Below are positions 1 to 9,131 of a stretch of 64,000 nt of DNA, piece after piece (positions within the stretch are counted from its first letter, which is position 1; each line of letters begins with the position of its first letter). The position numbers and the translations under genes are program-made. Below the pieces are notes generated by a model that made no database searches, was not told the DNA's origin, and saw nothing but the letters and a program-made list of their open reading frames with translations. Source of the stretch: an uncultured Polaribacter sp. (GTDB taxonomy: Bacteria > Bacteroidota > Bacteroidia > Flavobacteriales > Flavobacteriaceae); assembly GCA_943846595.1 (NCBI GenBank), contig OX044355.1, positions 248,001 to 312,000 on the forward strand, in the 5' to 3' direction.

Positions 1-438
1 TTTATCAACAGAGATGGAGAAGAGAGCCCTGTAGCTTTGGGAGACACCCATTTATCATTTTCGCCAAATGTGGTGATTGGAAATGTATTTACCTATGCTC
101 CAGAAGAGAATTTACAAATCTCCCTATTATCAAAGTATGTTGGCAAACAATACATGAGTAATTTTAGCAGTGCCATTTCAACCAATGATGTCTTAAAAAG
201 TTTTTTCACCTCAGACATCAACCTTGTGTATGCATTGAGAGCTACCTCGGTTTTTAAATCCGTCGTATTTTCTGCATTGATCAATAATATTTTCAACAAA
301 GAATATTTAGACAGAGGCTACTATTATACCTATGAAGATGACTGGTCTAGTCCAGGAGAAATAACAACAGTAGATGGGGCTGGTTATTATCCACAAGCCA
401 CTCGAAACTTTTTAATAGGAGTTACGCTAACCTTTTAA
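1..438 (+). CDS. TonB-dependent receptor, C-terminal fragment (cut by window edge)
   Basis: The reading frame is open from base 1, so the gene starts outside the window; only the last 145 residues are present. They alternate short polar and aromatic stretches typical of outer-membrane beta-strands. A segment reading FNKEYLDRGYYY resembles the conserved 'N..N.F..KY' end region of TonB receptors, and the protein ends in LIGVTLTF, a barrel-type C-terminus with a final aromatic residue. The inferred role is uptake of a ligand across the outer membrane; the substrate cannot be told. A strong terminator follows within 25 bp. Confidence 0.8.
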   Translation, partial: FINRDGEESPVALGDTHLSFSPNVVIGNVFTYAPEENLQISLLSKYVGKQYMSNFSSAISTNDVLKSFFTSDINLVYALRATSVFKSVVFSALINNIFNKEYLDRGYYYTYEDDWSSPGEITTVDGAGYYPQATRNFLIGVTLTF

Positions 439-462
439 ACTGCTATAAATACAATCTCTAAA

Positions 463-490
463 CCCCCAAGTAATCCTTGGGGGTTTTTAT
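463..490 (+). terminator. Rho-independent terminator after the TonB receptor
   Basis: An 8 bp perfect stem (CCCCCAAG / CTTGGGGG) with a 5-base loop is followed by a T-rich run. It ends the TonB receptor transcript. It also lies just past the stop of the convergent esterase gene and may serve both directions. Confidence 0.85.
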
Positions 491-506
491 TTTTTGATAA
501 TTTTGA

Positions 507-1274
507 TTAGGCTGCTAAAAAACCAACCACCGCATTGTAAAAATCTTTGGAATTTTCTGCATGCAACCAATGTCCTGCGTTGGCAATAGTAACCACAGTT
601 GCATTTGAGAAATGCGAATCTATAACTGGCAATTCTTGGTCTGTAATATACCCCGATTTTGCACCCTTTAGGAATAAGGTTTTCCCTGCAAAAGAAGACC
701 CATTTGGTAAGGCATCACCAATATGAGCATTGTTTTCGGTCAATGATTGTAGGTGAAAACGAAACGCCAATCTTCCTTTTTCAATCCAGTACACATTTTT
801 AAGTAAAAATTGTCGGATTCCCACTTCTGGAATCAGTTCCGCCAATTTTGCATCTACCAACCTTCTAGTAGTTTGTATGGAAAAATCAATGGAATTCAAT
901 CCCGCTAAAATGGCATTGTGATGGGGTTCGTATTTTCTTGGAGAAATGTCTGCAATCATTAGTTTCGCAATCATTTGGGGATGCGTAACGGCAAAAAGCA
1001 TGGCTGTTTTTCCACCCATCGAGTGTCCCAAAAGATGTACTTCTTCTAGTTGATGGTGTTGAATATAACGGTATAGGTCTTCTACCAGCAATGCATAATT
1101 AAACGCCGAAGCATGAAAACTACGTCCGTGATTTCTTTGATCAATTAAATGCACTTGGTAATTTTCTGCAAACTGATTCCCAAGGGTTTTCCAGTTGTCA
1201 CTCATTCCAAAATACCCGTGTAAAATGAGCAAAGGTTTTCCAGTTCCTTTGATCGTTGCATGTAAAATCTCCAT
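507..1274 (-). CDS. Alpha/beta hydrolase, YbfF-like esterase
   Basis: A 255-residue cytoplasmic alpha/beta hydrolase. Visible features are the oxyanion HG at residues 19-20, the nucleophile elbow GHSMGG at 83-88 (Ser85), Asp109 in IADISP and a late His235 in AGHWLH. Ser, an Asp in this position and His form the triad of YbfF-type esterases, to which length and spacing agree. It probably cleaves short acyl esters or thioesters; the substrate is unknown. It begins 1 bp after the pdxJ stop on the same strand, so the two are very likely co-transcribed. Confidence 0.8.
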   Translation of the reverse strand: MEILHATIKGTGKPLLILHGYFGMSDNWKTLGNQFAENYQVHLIDQRNHGRSFHASAFNYALLVEDLYRYIQHHQLEEVHLLGHSMGGKTAMLFAVTHPQMIAKLMIADISPRKYEPHHNAILAGLNSIDFSIQTTRRLVDAKLAELIPEVGIRQFLLKNVYWIEKGRLAFRFHLQSLTENNAHIGDALPNGSSFAGKTLFLKGAKSGYITDQELPVIDSHFSNATVVTIANAGHWLHAENSKDFYNAVVGFLAA

Positions 1275-1275
1275 A

Positions 1276-1989
1276 TTATTGTAATCGATGTAGGTACATA
1301 TTTACAACATTTTCAAGTCCTAAGTATAGACTTTCAGCTATCAATGCATGTCCAATAGAAACTTCCGCTAAATACGGAATATTCTCTTTAAAAAATTGGA
1401 TGTTCTCTAAACTCAAATCGTGCCCTGCATTGATTCCTAATCCTAAAGAATGTGCTAAAATCGCAGCTTCAGTATAGGGTTTTATAGCTGCTTTGTTTCC
1501 CCTCTCATATTGGGTGGCAAAATCTTCTGTATAAAGTTCTATGCGATCTGTTCCTGTTTTTGCAGCCGCTTCAATCAGTTGTAAATCGGTGCCAATAAAT
1601 ACCGAAGTTCGAATTCCGTTTTGTTGAAACTCACCAATCACCTCTTGCAAAAAAGACTGGTGTTGTAGGGTATCCCAGCCAGCATTCGACGTAATGGCAT
1701 CTACTCCATCGGGTACCAAAGTAACTTGGGTCGGTTTTGTTTCTAGCACCAAATCGATGAAAGATTGAATTGGATTCCCTTCAATATTGTATTCTGTATG
1801 TACTACAGAAACCAAGTCTCTCGCGTCTTGATATTTAATATGACGTTCATCGGGTCTGGGATGAATGGTAATGCCCTGAGCACCAAAATCCTGAATATCG
1901 GAAGCTACTTGTAAGAGGTTGGGAACATCTCCCCCTCTTGAATTGCGTAAAGTTGCAATTTTATTGATATTTACACTTAACTTTGTCAT
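1276..1989 (-). CDS. pdxJ: Pyridoxine 5'-phosphate synthase PdxJ
   Basis: The 237-residue protein condenses 1-deoxy-xylulose 5-phosphate with 3-amino-2-oxopropyl phosphate to give pyridoxine 5'-phosphate, the last step of DXP-dependent vitamin B6 synthesis. It starts with the family's [16 protein letters not shown]. It shows the catalytic set His43, Arg45 and His50 (IHPRPDERH), Glu70 and His190 (INAGHDL). Length is normal for the family. It is the first gene of a two-gene unit with the YbfF-like esterase and is divergent from the CBS-nadK pair. Confidence 0.95.
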   Translation of the reverse strand: MTKLSVNINKIATLRNSRGGDVPNLLQVASDIQDFGAQGITIHPRPDERHIKYQDARDLVSVVHTEYNIEGNPIQSFIDLVLETKPTQVTLVPDGVDAITSNAGWDTLQHQSFLQEVIGEFQQNGIRTSVFIGTDLQLIEAAAKTGTDRIELYTEDFATQYERGNKAAIKPYTEAAILAHSLGLGINAGHDLSLENIQFFKENIPYLAEVSIGHALIAESLYLGLENVVNMYLHRLQ

Positions 1990-2049
1990 TGTCTAAAATT
2001 AGGTTGCAAAGATAACTCATTAAATGATTTTATCCTATATTCGTAGTAC

Positions 2050-2709
2050 ATGAACATTACAGATTACATCTTAAAAGAAATCAAATCATTAACACCCAAA
2101 AGCACGGTAGAAAAGGCTCAAAAGTTGTTCAATGATTATCCGATTACCCATTTTAATATGGTAGAAAACGGTGTTTTCCTGGGTTCATTTTCTGAAAGTG
2201 ATATTCAAACCATAGAAAACAAATCGGCTTTATTGTCGGACTACAAACATCTTTTGACCGGTTTTTTTGCAGATGAAAAGACCCCTGTTTTGGCTTTGCT
2301 ACAAATTTTTGCAGACAACGATGCTACAGTAATTCCGGTTTTAGATCAAAGAAAAAAATACCTTGGGTATTATGATTTATGCGATGTCTTAGATGTTTTT
2401 GCATCCAGTCCGTTTATGAATGAAGAAAGCGAAACCTTGGTTATAGAAACGGTAGAGAATAATTTTTCAATGCCACGAATTTCACAAATTGTGGAAGTAA
2501 GCAGAGGAAAATTATTAGGCTGCTACATCTCCGAGAAAAAGGCAGGCAATGTGCAAGTAACCTTAAAAGTAGTCACACAAAACATCACTGAGATCATCCA
2601 AACTCTTAGAAGATATGAATATGTCATTGTATCCTCTCATGAAAATGATTCCTACTTAGACGATTTAAAAAACAGATCTCAATACCTTCAAAAATACCTC
2701 AATATTTGA
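2050..2709 (+). CDS. CBS domain protein next to nadK
   Basis: The 219-residue soluble protein has two CBS motifs in the first ~120 residues (TPKSTVEKAQKLFNDYPITHFNMV, then KTPVLALLQIFADNDATVIPVLD), followed by an ACT-like alpha/beta tail. CBS pairs usually bind adenine nucleotides. The stop codon overlaps the ATG of NAD kinase by one base, so translation is coupled. A regulatory link to NAD(P) supply or energy sensing is inferred from this position only. Catalytic residues are not visible. Confidence 0.8.
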   Translation: MNITDYILKEIKSLTPKSTVEKAQKLFNDYPITHFNMVENGVFLGSFSESDIQTIENKSALLSDYKHLLTGFFADEKTPVLALLQIFADNDATVIPVLDQRKKYLGYYDLCDVLDVFASSPFMNEESETLVIETVENNFSMPRISQIVEVSRGKLLGCYISEKKAGNVQVTLKVVTQNITEIIQTLRRYEYVIVSSHENDSYLDDLKNRSQYLQKYLNI

Positions 2710-3629
2710 TGAAAAAAATAGCAATTTACGGTCAATCTTATTCTTTAACAACAGAAAAAGAAGTTCAAATTCTTTTAAACGTGTTGGAAGCGCAGAAAGT
2801 TGTTGTCTTTTTTGAAAAAAAATTCTACATGCTTTTAAACAAGAACCATGTTTTGGATAAAAAGTACCCAACATTTGAGCATTTCAATGATTTAAACACC
2901 TCTTTCAATTTGTTATTTACCATTGGTGGTGATGGTACTATTTTAAGAGCAATCAACTATGTCAGAGATTTAAACATTCCGATTTTAGGAATCAATGCAG
3001 GTCGAATGGGCTTCTTGGCATCCATCAAGAAAGACGCAATTAAAGAGAGTGTTGCCTGTGTTTTGAATGGCGATTTTACCATTCAAGAACGAACGCTATT
3101 AAGCATTCGAACCGAGCCAGCAATAAATAGCCTCAAAGAGTTAAATTTCGCTTTAAACGAAATTACAATTTCTCGAAAAAACACCACTTCAATGATTGGT
3201 GTACAAACCTATTTAAACAAAGAATACCTCACCAATTATTGGGCAGATGGTTTAATTATAGCAACTCCAACAGGCTCTACGGGCTATTCACTAAGCTGCA
3301 ATGGCCCGGTAATCTTACCCGCTTCAAAAAGTTTGGTCATCACTCCCATTGCACCCCACAACTTAAATGCACGGCCCATGGTCATTCCAGATGACACCAA
3401 CATCGAATTGGAAGTAGACGCACGAGAGAAAAAGTTCTTAATATCATTAGATTCTCGGATTGCTACTGTTCCAATAGGGACCAAAATTTTTATCGCCAAA
3501 GCACCATTTACGATCAAAAGTATGTTGCCAAACAATCAATCTTTTTTACAGACACTTCGAAGCAAATTGCTCTGGGGAGAAGATATTCGAAATGAATCCC
3601 CTTTTTCAATAAAATCCAACAATAAATAA
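2709..3629 (+). CDS. nadK: NAD kinase
   Basis: The enzyme phosphorylates NAD to NADP in the cytoplasm. The ATP-binding motif GGDGT lies at residues 73-77 and the substrate loop ATPTGSTGYSLS is present, as is the PHNLNARPMVIPD region typical of the family. About 306 residues from this start, slightly longer than average (~290). The ATG at 2709 is preferred to the TTG one codon earlier because it forms the usual stop-start overlap with the CBS gene. Confidence 0.95.
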   Translation: MKKIAIYGQSYSLTTEKEVQILLNVLEAQKVVVFFEKKFYMLLNKNHVLDKKYPTFEHFNDLNTSFNLLFTIGGDGTILRAINYVRDLNIPILGINAGRMGFLASIKKDAIKESVACVLNGDFTIQERTLLSIRTEPAINSLKELNFALNEITISRKNTTSMIGVQTYLNKEYLTNYWADGLIIATPTGSTGYSLSCNGPVILPASKSLVITPIAPHNLNARPMVIPDDTNIELEVDAREKKFLISLDSRIATVPIGTKIFIAKAPFTIKSMLPNNQSFLQTLRSKLLWGEDIRNESPFSIKSNNK

Positions 3630-3690
3630 GCAAATTCGTTGTTATTCAAAAAAGACTGGATATTAACTTTTTAAAGCAAATTGAAACCCA

Positions 3691-3698
3691 TATATTTG
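3691..3698 (+). promoter_or_regulatory. Bacteroidota-type -7 box upstream of the DUF6089 gene
   Basis: TATATTTG matches the TAnnTTTG consensus for the primary sigma factor of this phylum and ends 16 bp before the ATG at 3715. A clear -33 box was not seen. Confidence 0.55.
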
Positions 3699-3714
3699 CA
3701 AGCTATTTTTGACC

Positions 3715-4392
3715 ATGAAAAAATGTATATTATTCATAATTTGTATCAGTTTTTCATCCATTTCATTAGGTCAAATTAATGAAATCGGATTCTTTGTAGG
3801 AGGGTCAAACTATGTAGGAGACATTGGACGCACCCATTATATTTATCCCAACCAACTTGCTGGAGGATTGATTTACAAATGGAACTGGAATCCAAGAATG
3901 GCCCTAAGAGGTACTTTTAGTTACCTTCCAATTACTGGTGACGACAAAGAGGCGAGCACCGATTATAAAACAGAGAGAGGATATCAATTTAGCAACACCA
4001 TAAATGAATTTGCAGTGGGTTTAGAATATAATTTTTATGAGTACGATCTTTCTTCTCCAGGAAAATTGTCAACTCCTTATATTCTCATTGAACTGGCATC
4101 ATTTCAATATAAATCTGCACAAAATGTTGCCGCCAATGGCAGCATTAGCTATACCAACAAAACCTCCTATGCAATCCCATTTGGCGTAGGGTATAAATCA
4201 AAACTCGGAGGTGCCTTTGCCTTTGCAATAGAAGCGAAAGTAAGGTATACTTTTGAGGATGATTTAGATTATGCAACCGGCAGATTTCCCGCATTGGATT
4301 TTGGTGGGAATGGAAATGATTGGTATGCCTTTACAGGGGTTTCATTAGTATATACATTTGGTCGACCAGCCTGTTACACAAAAGGATTATAA
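3715..4392 (+). CDS. DUF6089 outer-membrane beta-barrel protein
   Basis: About 225 residues with a signal peptide (KKCILFIICISFSSISLGQ) and then repeated amphipathic strands with GGSNYVGDIG near the N-terminus, the usual opening of DUF6089 proteins. It probably sits in the outer membrane; its function is not known. It stands directly before uppS and bamA, an arrangement common in Flavobacteriia, suggesting an envelope-biogenesis role. The ATG at 3715 is chosen over a TTG two codons upstream because it leaves a clean signal peptide. Confidence 0.75.
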   Translation: MKKCILFIICISFSSISLGQINEIGFFVGGSNYVGDIGRTHYIYPNQLAGGLIYKWNWNPRMALRGTFSYLPITGDDKEASTDYKTERGYQFSNTINEFAVGLEYNFYEYDLSSPGKLSTPYILIELASFQYKSAQNVAANGSISYTNKTSYAIPFGVGYKSKLGGAFAFAIEAKVRYTFEDDLDYATGRFPALDFGGNGNDWYAFTGVSLVYTFGRPACYTKGL

Positions 4393-4395
4393 TTT

Positions 4396-5139
4396 ATGGA
4401 TAAAAAACGACTAATTAATTTACAAAATGTTCCAAAACACGTTGCCATTATTATGGATGGAAATGGACGCTGGGCAAAAAGTAAAGGAATGAGTAGAGTT
4501 TTTGGTCATAAAAATGCCCTTACCGCAGTTCGAGAATCGGTAAAAGCAGCTACGAAAATTGGTGTTAAAGCAATCACACTCTATGCCTTTTCTACCGAAA
4601 ACTGGAACCGCCCAAAAATGGAAGTAGATGCATTGATGAGTCTCTTGGTGCATTCATTGAATAAAGAACTGAAAGACTTTCAAAAAAACGGCGTTCAGGT
4701 AAATGCCATTGGCGGAATTGAAAACCTGCCACCCAAAGCACAAAAAGTTTTGAAAGGGGTTCTTTCTGACACAAAAAACAATACCAGAATCATCCTAACT
4801 TTGGCATTAAGTTATGGATCTCGAGAAGAAATTGTTAATACAATCAAAAACATATCTAAAAAAGTTGTTAATAAAGAACTTTTAATCAAAGAAATTAACG
4901 AAAACACTATAAATAACCATTTATATACATTTAATTTGCCCGACGTTGATTTAATGATAAGAACAAGTGGAGAACAACGCATTAGTAATTTCTTATTATG
5001 GCAAATGGCATATGCCGAATTATATTTCACAGATATACTTTGGCCAGACTTTAGAGAAGCGCATTTTTATGATGCAATAATAGAATATCAGAATAGAGAA
5101 CGAAGATTTGGAAAAACAAGCGAACAAATTACAGAATAG
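4396..5139 (+). CDS. uppS: Isoprenyl transferase (undecaprenyl diphosphate synthase)
   Basis: A 247-residue cis-prenyltransferase that extends farnesyl diphosphate with isopentenyl units to undecaprenyl diphosphate, the lipid carrier for peptidoglycan and O-antigen. The motif IIMDGNGRWA at 18-27 carries the catalytic Asp21. TENWNRP and the IRTSGEQRISNFLLWQ region that binds IPP are intact. It starts 4 bp after DUF6089 and overlaps the start of bamA by 32 bp. Confidence 0.95.
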   Translation: MDKKRLINLQNVPKHVAIIMDGNGRWAKSKGMSRVFGHKNALTAVRESVKAATKIGVKAITLYAFSTENWNRPKMEVDALMSLLVHSLNKELKDFQKNGVQVNAIGGIENLPPKAQKVLKGVLSDTKNNTRIILTLALSYGSREEIVNTIKNISKKVVNKELLIKEINENTINNHLYTFNLPDVDLMIRTSGEQRISNFLLWQMAYAELYFTDILWPDFREAHFYDAIIEYQNRERRFGKTSEQITE

Positions 5140-7690
5140 CATTTCTGTTGTATTAGTATGTACTGCACTTTTTTTTACTTTGATTGCAAATTCGCAAACA
5201 AAAACTGACAGTATTACTCAAATAAAGAAAGATACCCTAATCCAGAACGTTTCTTTCGTGGAAGGGAAAGAATACGTTTTGGGTGGCATTAGTGTTACGG
5301 GGTTAAAAAAGTTTAGCGAAGAAACCGTTCGTGTTTTTACAGGACTAAGACCTGGATTGAAAATTAAACTTCCAGGAGACAAACTGACCAGTGCCATCAA
5401 AAAATTGTATGAGAGTAAACAATTTAGCAACGTAGATGTATATCTTGAAAAAGTAGACAGTACGGCTGTATATCTTCAATTTGATGTCCAAGAATTGCCG
5501 CAATTAAATACGGTAAAAGTGAGTGGTGTTAAAAAATCAAAAGCGAAAACACTGATTGAAGAGGCCGAATTAAAAATTGGAGCAATGGTAACCGACAACC
5601 TCATTGTTACCACCAAAAATTATTTCGAGAAGAAATATACCGACAAAGGATATTTGAAAACGAAAGTGAATTTAGTAATTCAAAATGATACCACAGATAT
5701 CAATACGGTAAACATGTCGATTCTAATTGACAAAGGAAATAAAATCAAAATTAAAAATATTGATTTCATTGGAAACGCATCCCTTTCTAATTATAAGTTG
5801 CGAAAAGCAATGAAAAACACCAAAAGAAAATTCTTTGGACGTTTTTGGAAAGGATCTAAATACATTGAAGAGGATTATCGAGAAGATTTGGAAAGCATTT
5901 TAAAAATGTATAGCAAATTGGGCTATCGAGACGCGCGTATTTTGAGTGACAAACTTACTTGGAACGACGACAACACCATCAACTTAGAAATTGAATTGGA
6001 AGAAGGGAGACAATACCGTTTTTCTGAAATTTTATTTGTTGGAAACAAAGAATACACAGACGAATACTTAAGACAATTCTTACGCATAGAAAATGGAGAC
6101 GTTTATAATGGAGTTGTTTTAAAAGAACGAGTAAGTGGAGACGGAAGTCCAACATCCCAAGATTTATCGACCTTGTATCAAGACAACGGTTTTTTGTTTT
6201 CTTCCGTAAATGCAGTAGAAACCAAAGTAGAAAACGATTCTATTACCGTAGAAATCAGAATTCGAGAAGACGAAAAAGCAACCATTAAAAAAGTATCTGT
6301 TTCCGGAAACGACAAAACAAACGATCATGTATTGTTTAGAGAATTGCGAGTAAAACCAGGTGATTTGTTTAGCAGAAGTGCCATTATTCGATCCATTCGT
6401 GAAATTGGACAACTCGGATTTTTTGATCAAAATGTAACGCCAGATGTCAATCCAGATTATCAAAACAAAACGGCAGACATTAATTTCAATGTGGTTGAAA
6501 AGGGAGGAAGTCAAATAGAACTGCAAGGAGGATACGGTGGAGGATCCTTTATTGGAACCCTCGGACTGTCTTTTAACAATTTCTCTTTCCGTAACATGTT
6601 CAACAAAGCGGCCTACAAACCCTTACCAATGGGAGACGGTCAAACACTATCGATTCGTTTACAATCTAGTAGAACCTTCAATACCTATAGTTTTTCTTTC
6701 TCAGAGCCTTGGTTAGGAGGTAAGAAACCGAAATCATTATCATTCTCGATTTATTCATCAAATCAATATCAGATCAATCCACAAACTTTTGAGGTAGACA
6801 AAAATCAAAGTTTAGGAATCATTGGAGCCTCCTTAGGCTTAGGGCAACGTTTACAATGGCCAGACGATTTCTTTCAATTATCTCAAAGCATTAGCTACCA
6901 AAGTTTCAATTTGAACAACTATGGATTTAGAGTTGGAAGTAATGTACTAAGCAATGGAACCTTGAACAATTTGGCCTATAATGTGAGTTTAGCAAGAAAC
7001 TCCTCGGGACCAAGTTTGATTTTCCCTACCTACGGATCTGAATTTTCTGTTGCAGTAAAAGCAACCCTTCCCTACTCACTATTAAACGGGAAAGATTATT
7101 CGGTTTCTGAAGAACTAACACCGGAAGAAAAGAATGATCAAATTGCAGAAAACTACAAATGGTTGGAATACTATAAAATAAGCATGAAAGGGAAATGGTA
7201 TTCCGCTTTTACCGATAAGTTGGTACTTATGAAAAACATTGAAATTGGCTATTTGGGCTACTACAACGAAGCCGTTGGACATACGCCCTTTGAAAGATAT
7301 TTTGTAGGAGGAGATGGCGTTGCTGCCTTCCAATTGGACGGTAGAGAAACCATTGGATTAAGAGGGTATGAAAACAGCCGTTTAACACCCTTAGAAAATG
7401 GAGGGGGAACCATGTACAGCAAATACCAATTAGAGTTAAGATACTCCATTACTGATACACCCTCAGCATCCATATATGCAGTTGGGTTTTTAGAAGCAGG
7501 AAACTCGTATGATACTTTTGATGAATTTAAACCGTTTGAAGTAAAGAGATCTGCAGGATTAGGGATTCGAGTATTTATGCCTGCATTTGGTCTTTTAGGA
7601 ATTGATTTTGCACATGGATTTGATCCATTGCCTGGACAAGTATTAAAATCGGGGTGGCAAACACATTTTATAATCGGAAGACAGTTCTAA
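5108..7690 (+). CDS. bamA: Outer membrane protein assembly factor BamA
   Basis: The 860-residue protein inserts beta-barrels into the outer membrane. A signal peptide (residues ~12-30) is followed by a POTRA region to about residue 440 and a 16-strand Omp85 barrel. The barrel contains the GLRGYENSRLTP motif in the lid-locking loop and ends in IIGRQF. The start codon is TTG inside the uppS 3' end; no ATG lies ahead of the signal peptide, so this start is accepted. The following OmpH/Skp genes encode its usual periplasmic partners. Confidence 0.95.
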   Translation: MEKQANKLQNSISVVLVCTALFFTLIANSQTKTDSITQIKKDTLIQNVSFVEGKEYVLGGISVTGLKKFSEETVRVFTGLRPGLKIKLPGDKLTSAIKKLYESKQFSNVDVYLEKVDSTAVYLQFDVQELPQLNTVKVSGVKKSKAKTLIEEAELKIGAMVTDNLIVTTKNYFEKKYTDKGYLKTKVNLVIQNDTTDINTVNMSILIDKGNKIKIKNIDFIGNASLSNYKLRKAMKNTKRKFFGRFWKGSKYIEEDYREDLESILKMYSKLGYRDARILSDKLTWNDDNTINLEIELEEGRQYRFSEILFVGNKEYTDEYLRQFLRIENGDVYNGVVLKERVSGDGSPTSQDLSTLYQDNGFLFSSVNAVETKVENDSITVEIRIREDEKATIKKVSVSGNDKTNDHVLFRELRVKPGDLFSRSAIIRSIREIGQLGFFDQNVTPDVNPDYQNKTADINFNVVEKGGSQIELQGGYGGGSFIGTLGLSFNNFSFRNMFNKAAYKPLPMGDGQTLSIRLQSSRTFNTYSFSFSEPWLGGKKPKSLSFSIYSSNQYQINPQTFEVDKNQSLGIIGASLGLGQRLQWPDDFFQLSQSISYQSFNLNNYGFRVGSNVLSNGTLNNLAYNVSLARNSSGPSLIFPTYGSEFSVAVKATLPYSLLNGKDYSVSEELTPEEKNDQIAENYKWLEYYKISMKGKWYSAFTDKLVLMKNIEIGYLGYYNEAVGHTPFERYFVGGDGVAAFQLDGRETIGLRGYENSRLTPLENGGGTMYSKYQLELRYSITDTPSASIYAVGFLEAGNSYDTFDEFKPFEVKRSAGLGIRVFMPAFGLLGIDFAHGFDPLPGQVLKSGWQTHFIIGRQF

Positions 7691-7752
7691 GAAAAGAGTA
7701 CATTTGTAAGATGTCCTTTTTTGGCACGGTTTTTTATAAACACATAATATAA

Positions 7753-8529
7753 ATGAAAAAAATAGTTTTACGTATCGTTCTTTCACTTATCGCATTCGGG
7801 AGTTATGCCCAAAAAAATCAACGAATAGCCTATATTGATATGGAGTATATTCTAGAAAACCTCCCAGAATATATCCAAGCTCAAAACACATTGAATGCCA
7901 AAATTGCAAAGTGGAAGAAAAAACTAGACACCGAAGCAAGACATATTGAAGTGCTAAAAACAGATTTAGCCAACGAAAAAGCAATTCTTACCAAGGATTT
8001 AATCGAAGAAAAAGAAGAAGACATTACTTTAAAACAGGAAGAATTAAGAAGATTGGAATCGCTGTACTTTGGCCCCAACGGAGATATGTTCCTCGTTAGA
8101 AAGCAATTGGTAAAGCCAATACAAGATCAAGTTTATTATGCAATTCAAAAAATTGTAAAAGCAAAAAAATATGACTTCGTTTTTGATAAATCTAGCGAAT
8201 TGATTATGCTATATTCAAATAAAAAATACGATATTAGCGAAATAGTTTTAGCAGCGATCGATAAGACCCGAAAGGTTACAGATCGAAAAGCGAAACAACA
8301 AGAAAAGAAAACAGCTCCAAAAGAACTAAGTGCCAGACAAAAAGCACTGTTGGCAGCCAAACAAAAGAAAAAAGAGGAATTACTCGCGAAAAAAGAAAAG
8401 AAAAAGCAACTTATTGCAACAAGAAGAGCTGAATTATTGGCGAAAAAAGAAGCAAAAAGAAAGCAATTAAAAGAGAAGCAGGAAGCTGCAAAAAAGAAAA
8501 AAGAAGAACAAGAAAACAATAATAATTAA
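7753..8529 (+). CDS. OmpH/Skp-family periplasmic chaperone with long charged tail
   Basis: A signal peptide (ends SYAQ) and the Skp opening RIAYIDMEYILENLPEY are followed by a coiled-coil domain to about residue 180. A tail of ~80 residues very rich in Lys, Glu, Ala and Gln makes the protein longer (258) than ordinary Skp (~160-175). Skp holds unfolded outer-membrane proteins in the periplasm for BamA. The lysine-rich tail is unusual; it may bind envelope polymers, which is a guess. Confidence 0.85.
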   Translation: MKKIVLRIVLSLIAFGSYAQKNQRIAYIDMEYILENLPEYIQAQNTLNAKIAKWKKKLDTEARHIEVLKTDLANEKAILTKDLIEEKEEDITLKQEELRRLESLYFGPNGDMFLVRKQLVKPIQDQVYYAIQKIVKAKKYDFVFDKSSELIMLYSNKKYDISEIVLAAIDKTRKVTDRKAKQQEKKTAPKELSARQKALLAAKQKKKEELLAKKEKKKQLIATRRAELLAKKEAKRKQLKEKQEAAKKKKEEQENNNN

Positions 8530-8545
8530 TTAAATTAAACTTAGG

Positions 8546-9067
8546 ATGAAGAATTTTAAAACGTTACTATTAATTGCTGTATTTACATTAGGATTGGGTG
8601 GAATCACAAATGCACAAAAAGTAGCTCATGTTGATTTTGAAAGAGTTGTTGCTAATATGTCTGAAACAAGAGCATTGTTCGCAGATTTGGACAAAAAAGC
8701 AAAGACAATGAAGGACGATATTGAAGGCATGAAGAAAAAGTTTGAGAACAAAGCAAAGAAGTACGATGCTGAAGCAACAACTCAAACAGACGAAACCAAC
8801 CAAAAAAGAAAAGCAGAATTGCAAGGAGACTACCAAAGACTTCAAAATGCACAACAAATGGCACCACAAGAATTGCAACAATTACAAAGCAAAGGTTTAG
8901 AGCCAATCAACAAAAAAGCAATTGACGCAATTAACGCAGTAGCAGCATCAAAAGGTATTTTGTATGTTTTTACTTCAAACATGTTGATCGTTAAAAAAGG
9001 AGAAGACTTATACGAAGCAGTAAAAGCAAAATTAGGTTTATTAGCAGATCCACAACCAAGAAATTAA
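8546..9067 (+). CDS. OmpH/Skp-family periplasmic chaperone
   Basis: 173 residues, the standard Skp length: signal peptide ending TNAQ, then KVAHVDFERVVANMSETRALFADL and a long coiled coil. It lies 16 bp after the first OmpH paralogue and is the last gene before a strong terminator, so DUF6089-uppS-bamA-ompH-ompH may be read as one unit. The two copies share the family's start but little of the tail. Confidence 0.9.
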   Translation: MKNFKTLLLIAVFTLGLGGITNAQKVAHVDFERVVANMSETRALFADLDKKAKTMKDDIEGMKKKFENKAKKYDAEATTQTDETNQKRKAELQGDYQRLQNAQQMAPQELQQLQSKGLEPINKKAIDAINAVAASKGILYVFTSNMLIVKKGEDLYEAVKAKLGLLADPQPRN

Positions 9068-9090
9068 GGAGCGCTCTTATTAAAATAAAA

Positions 9091-9119
9091 AAACCTACTC
9101 TTATTGAGTAGGTTTTTTT
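9091..9119 (+). terminator. Rho-independent terminator after the bamA/ompH unit
   Basis: A perfect 10 bp stem (AAACCTACTC / GAGTAGGTTT) with loop TTATT is followed by a T run. murI begins 13 bp later and so must have its own promoter or rely on read-through. Confidence 0.9.
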
Positions 9120-9131
9120 ATTTTTACCACA

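Noticed and set aside
8145..8519. 124-codon minus-strand frame rich in Phe and Ser
   Set aside because: It is the antisense shadow of the lysine-rich tail of the OmpH gene.
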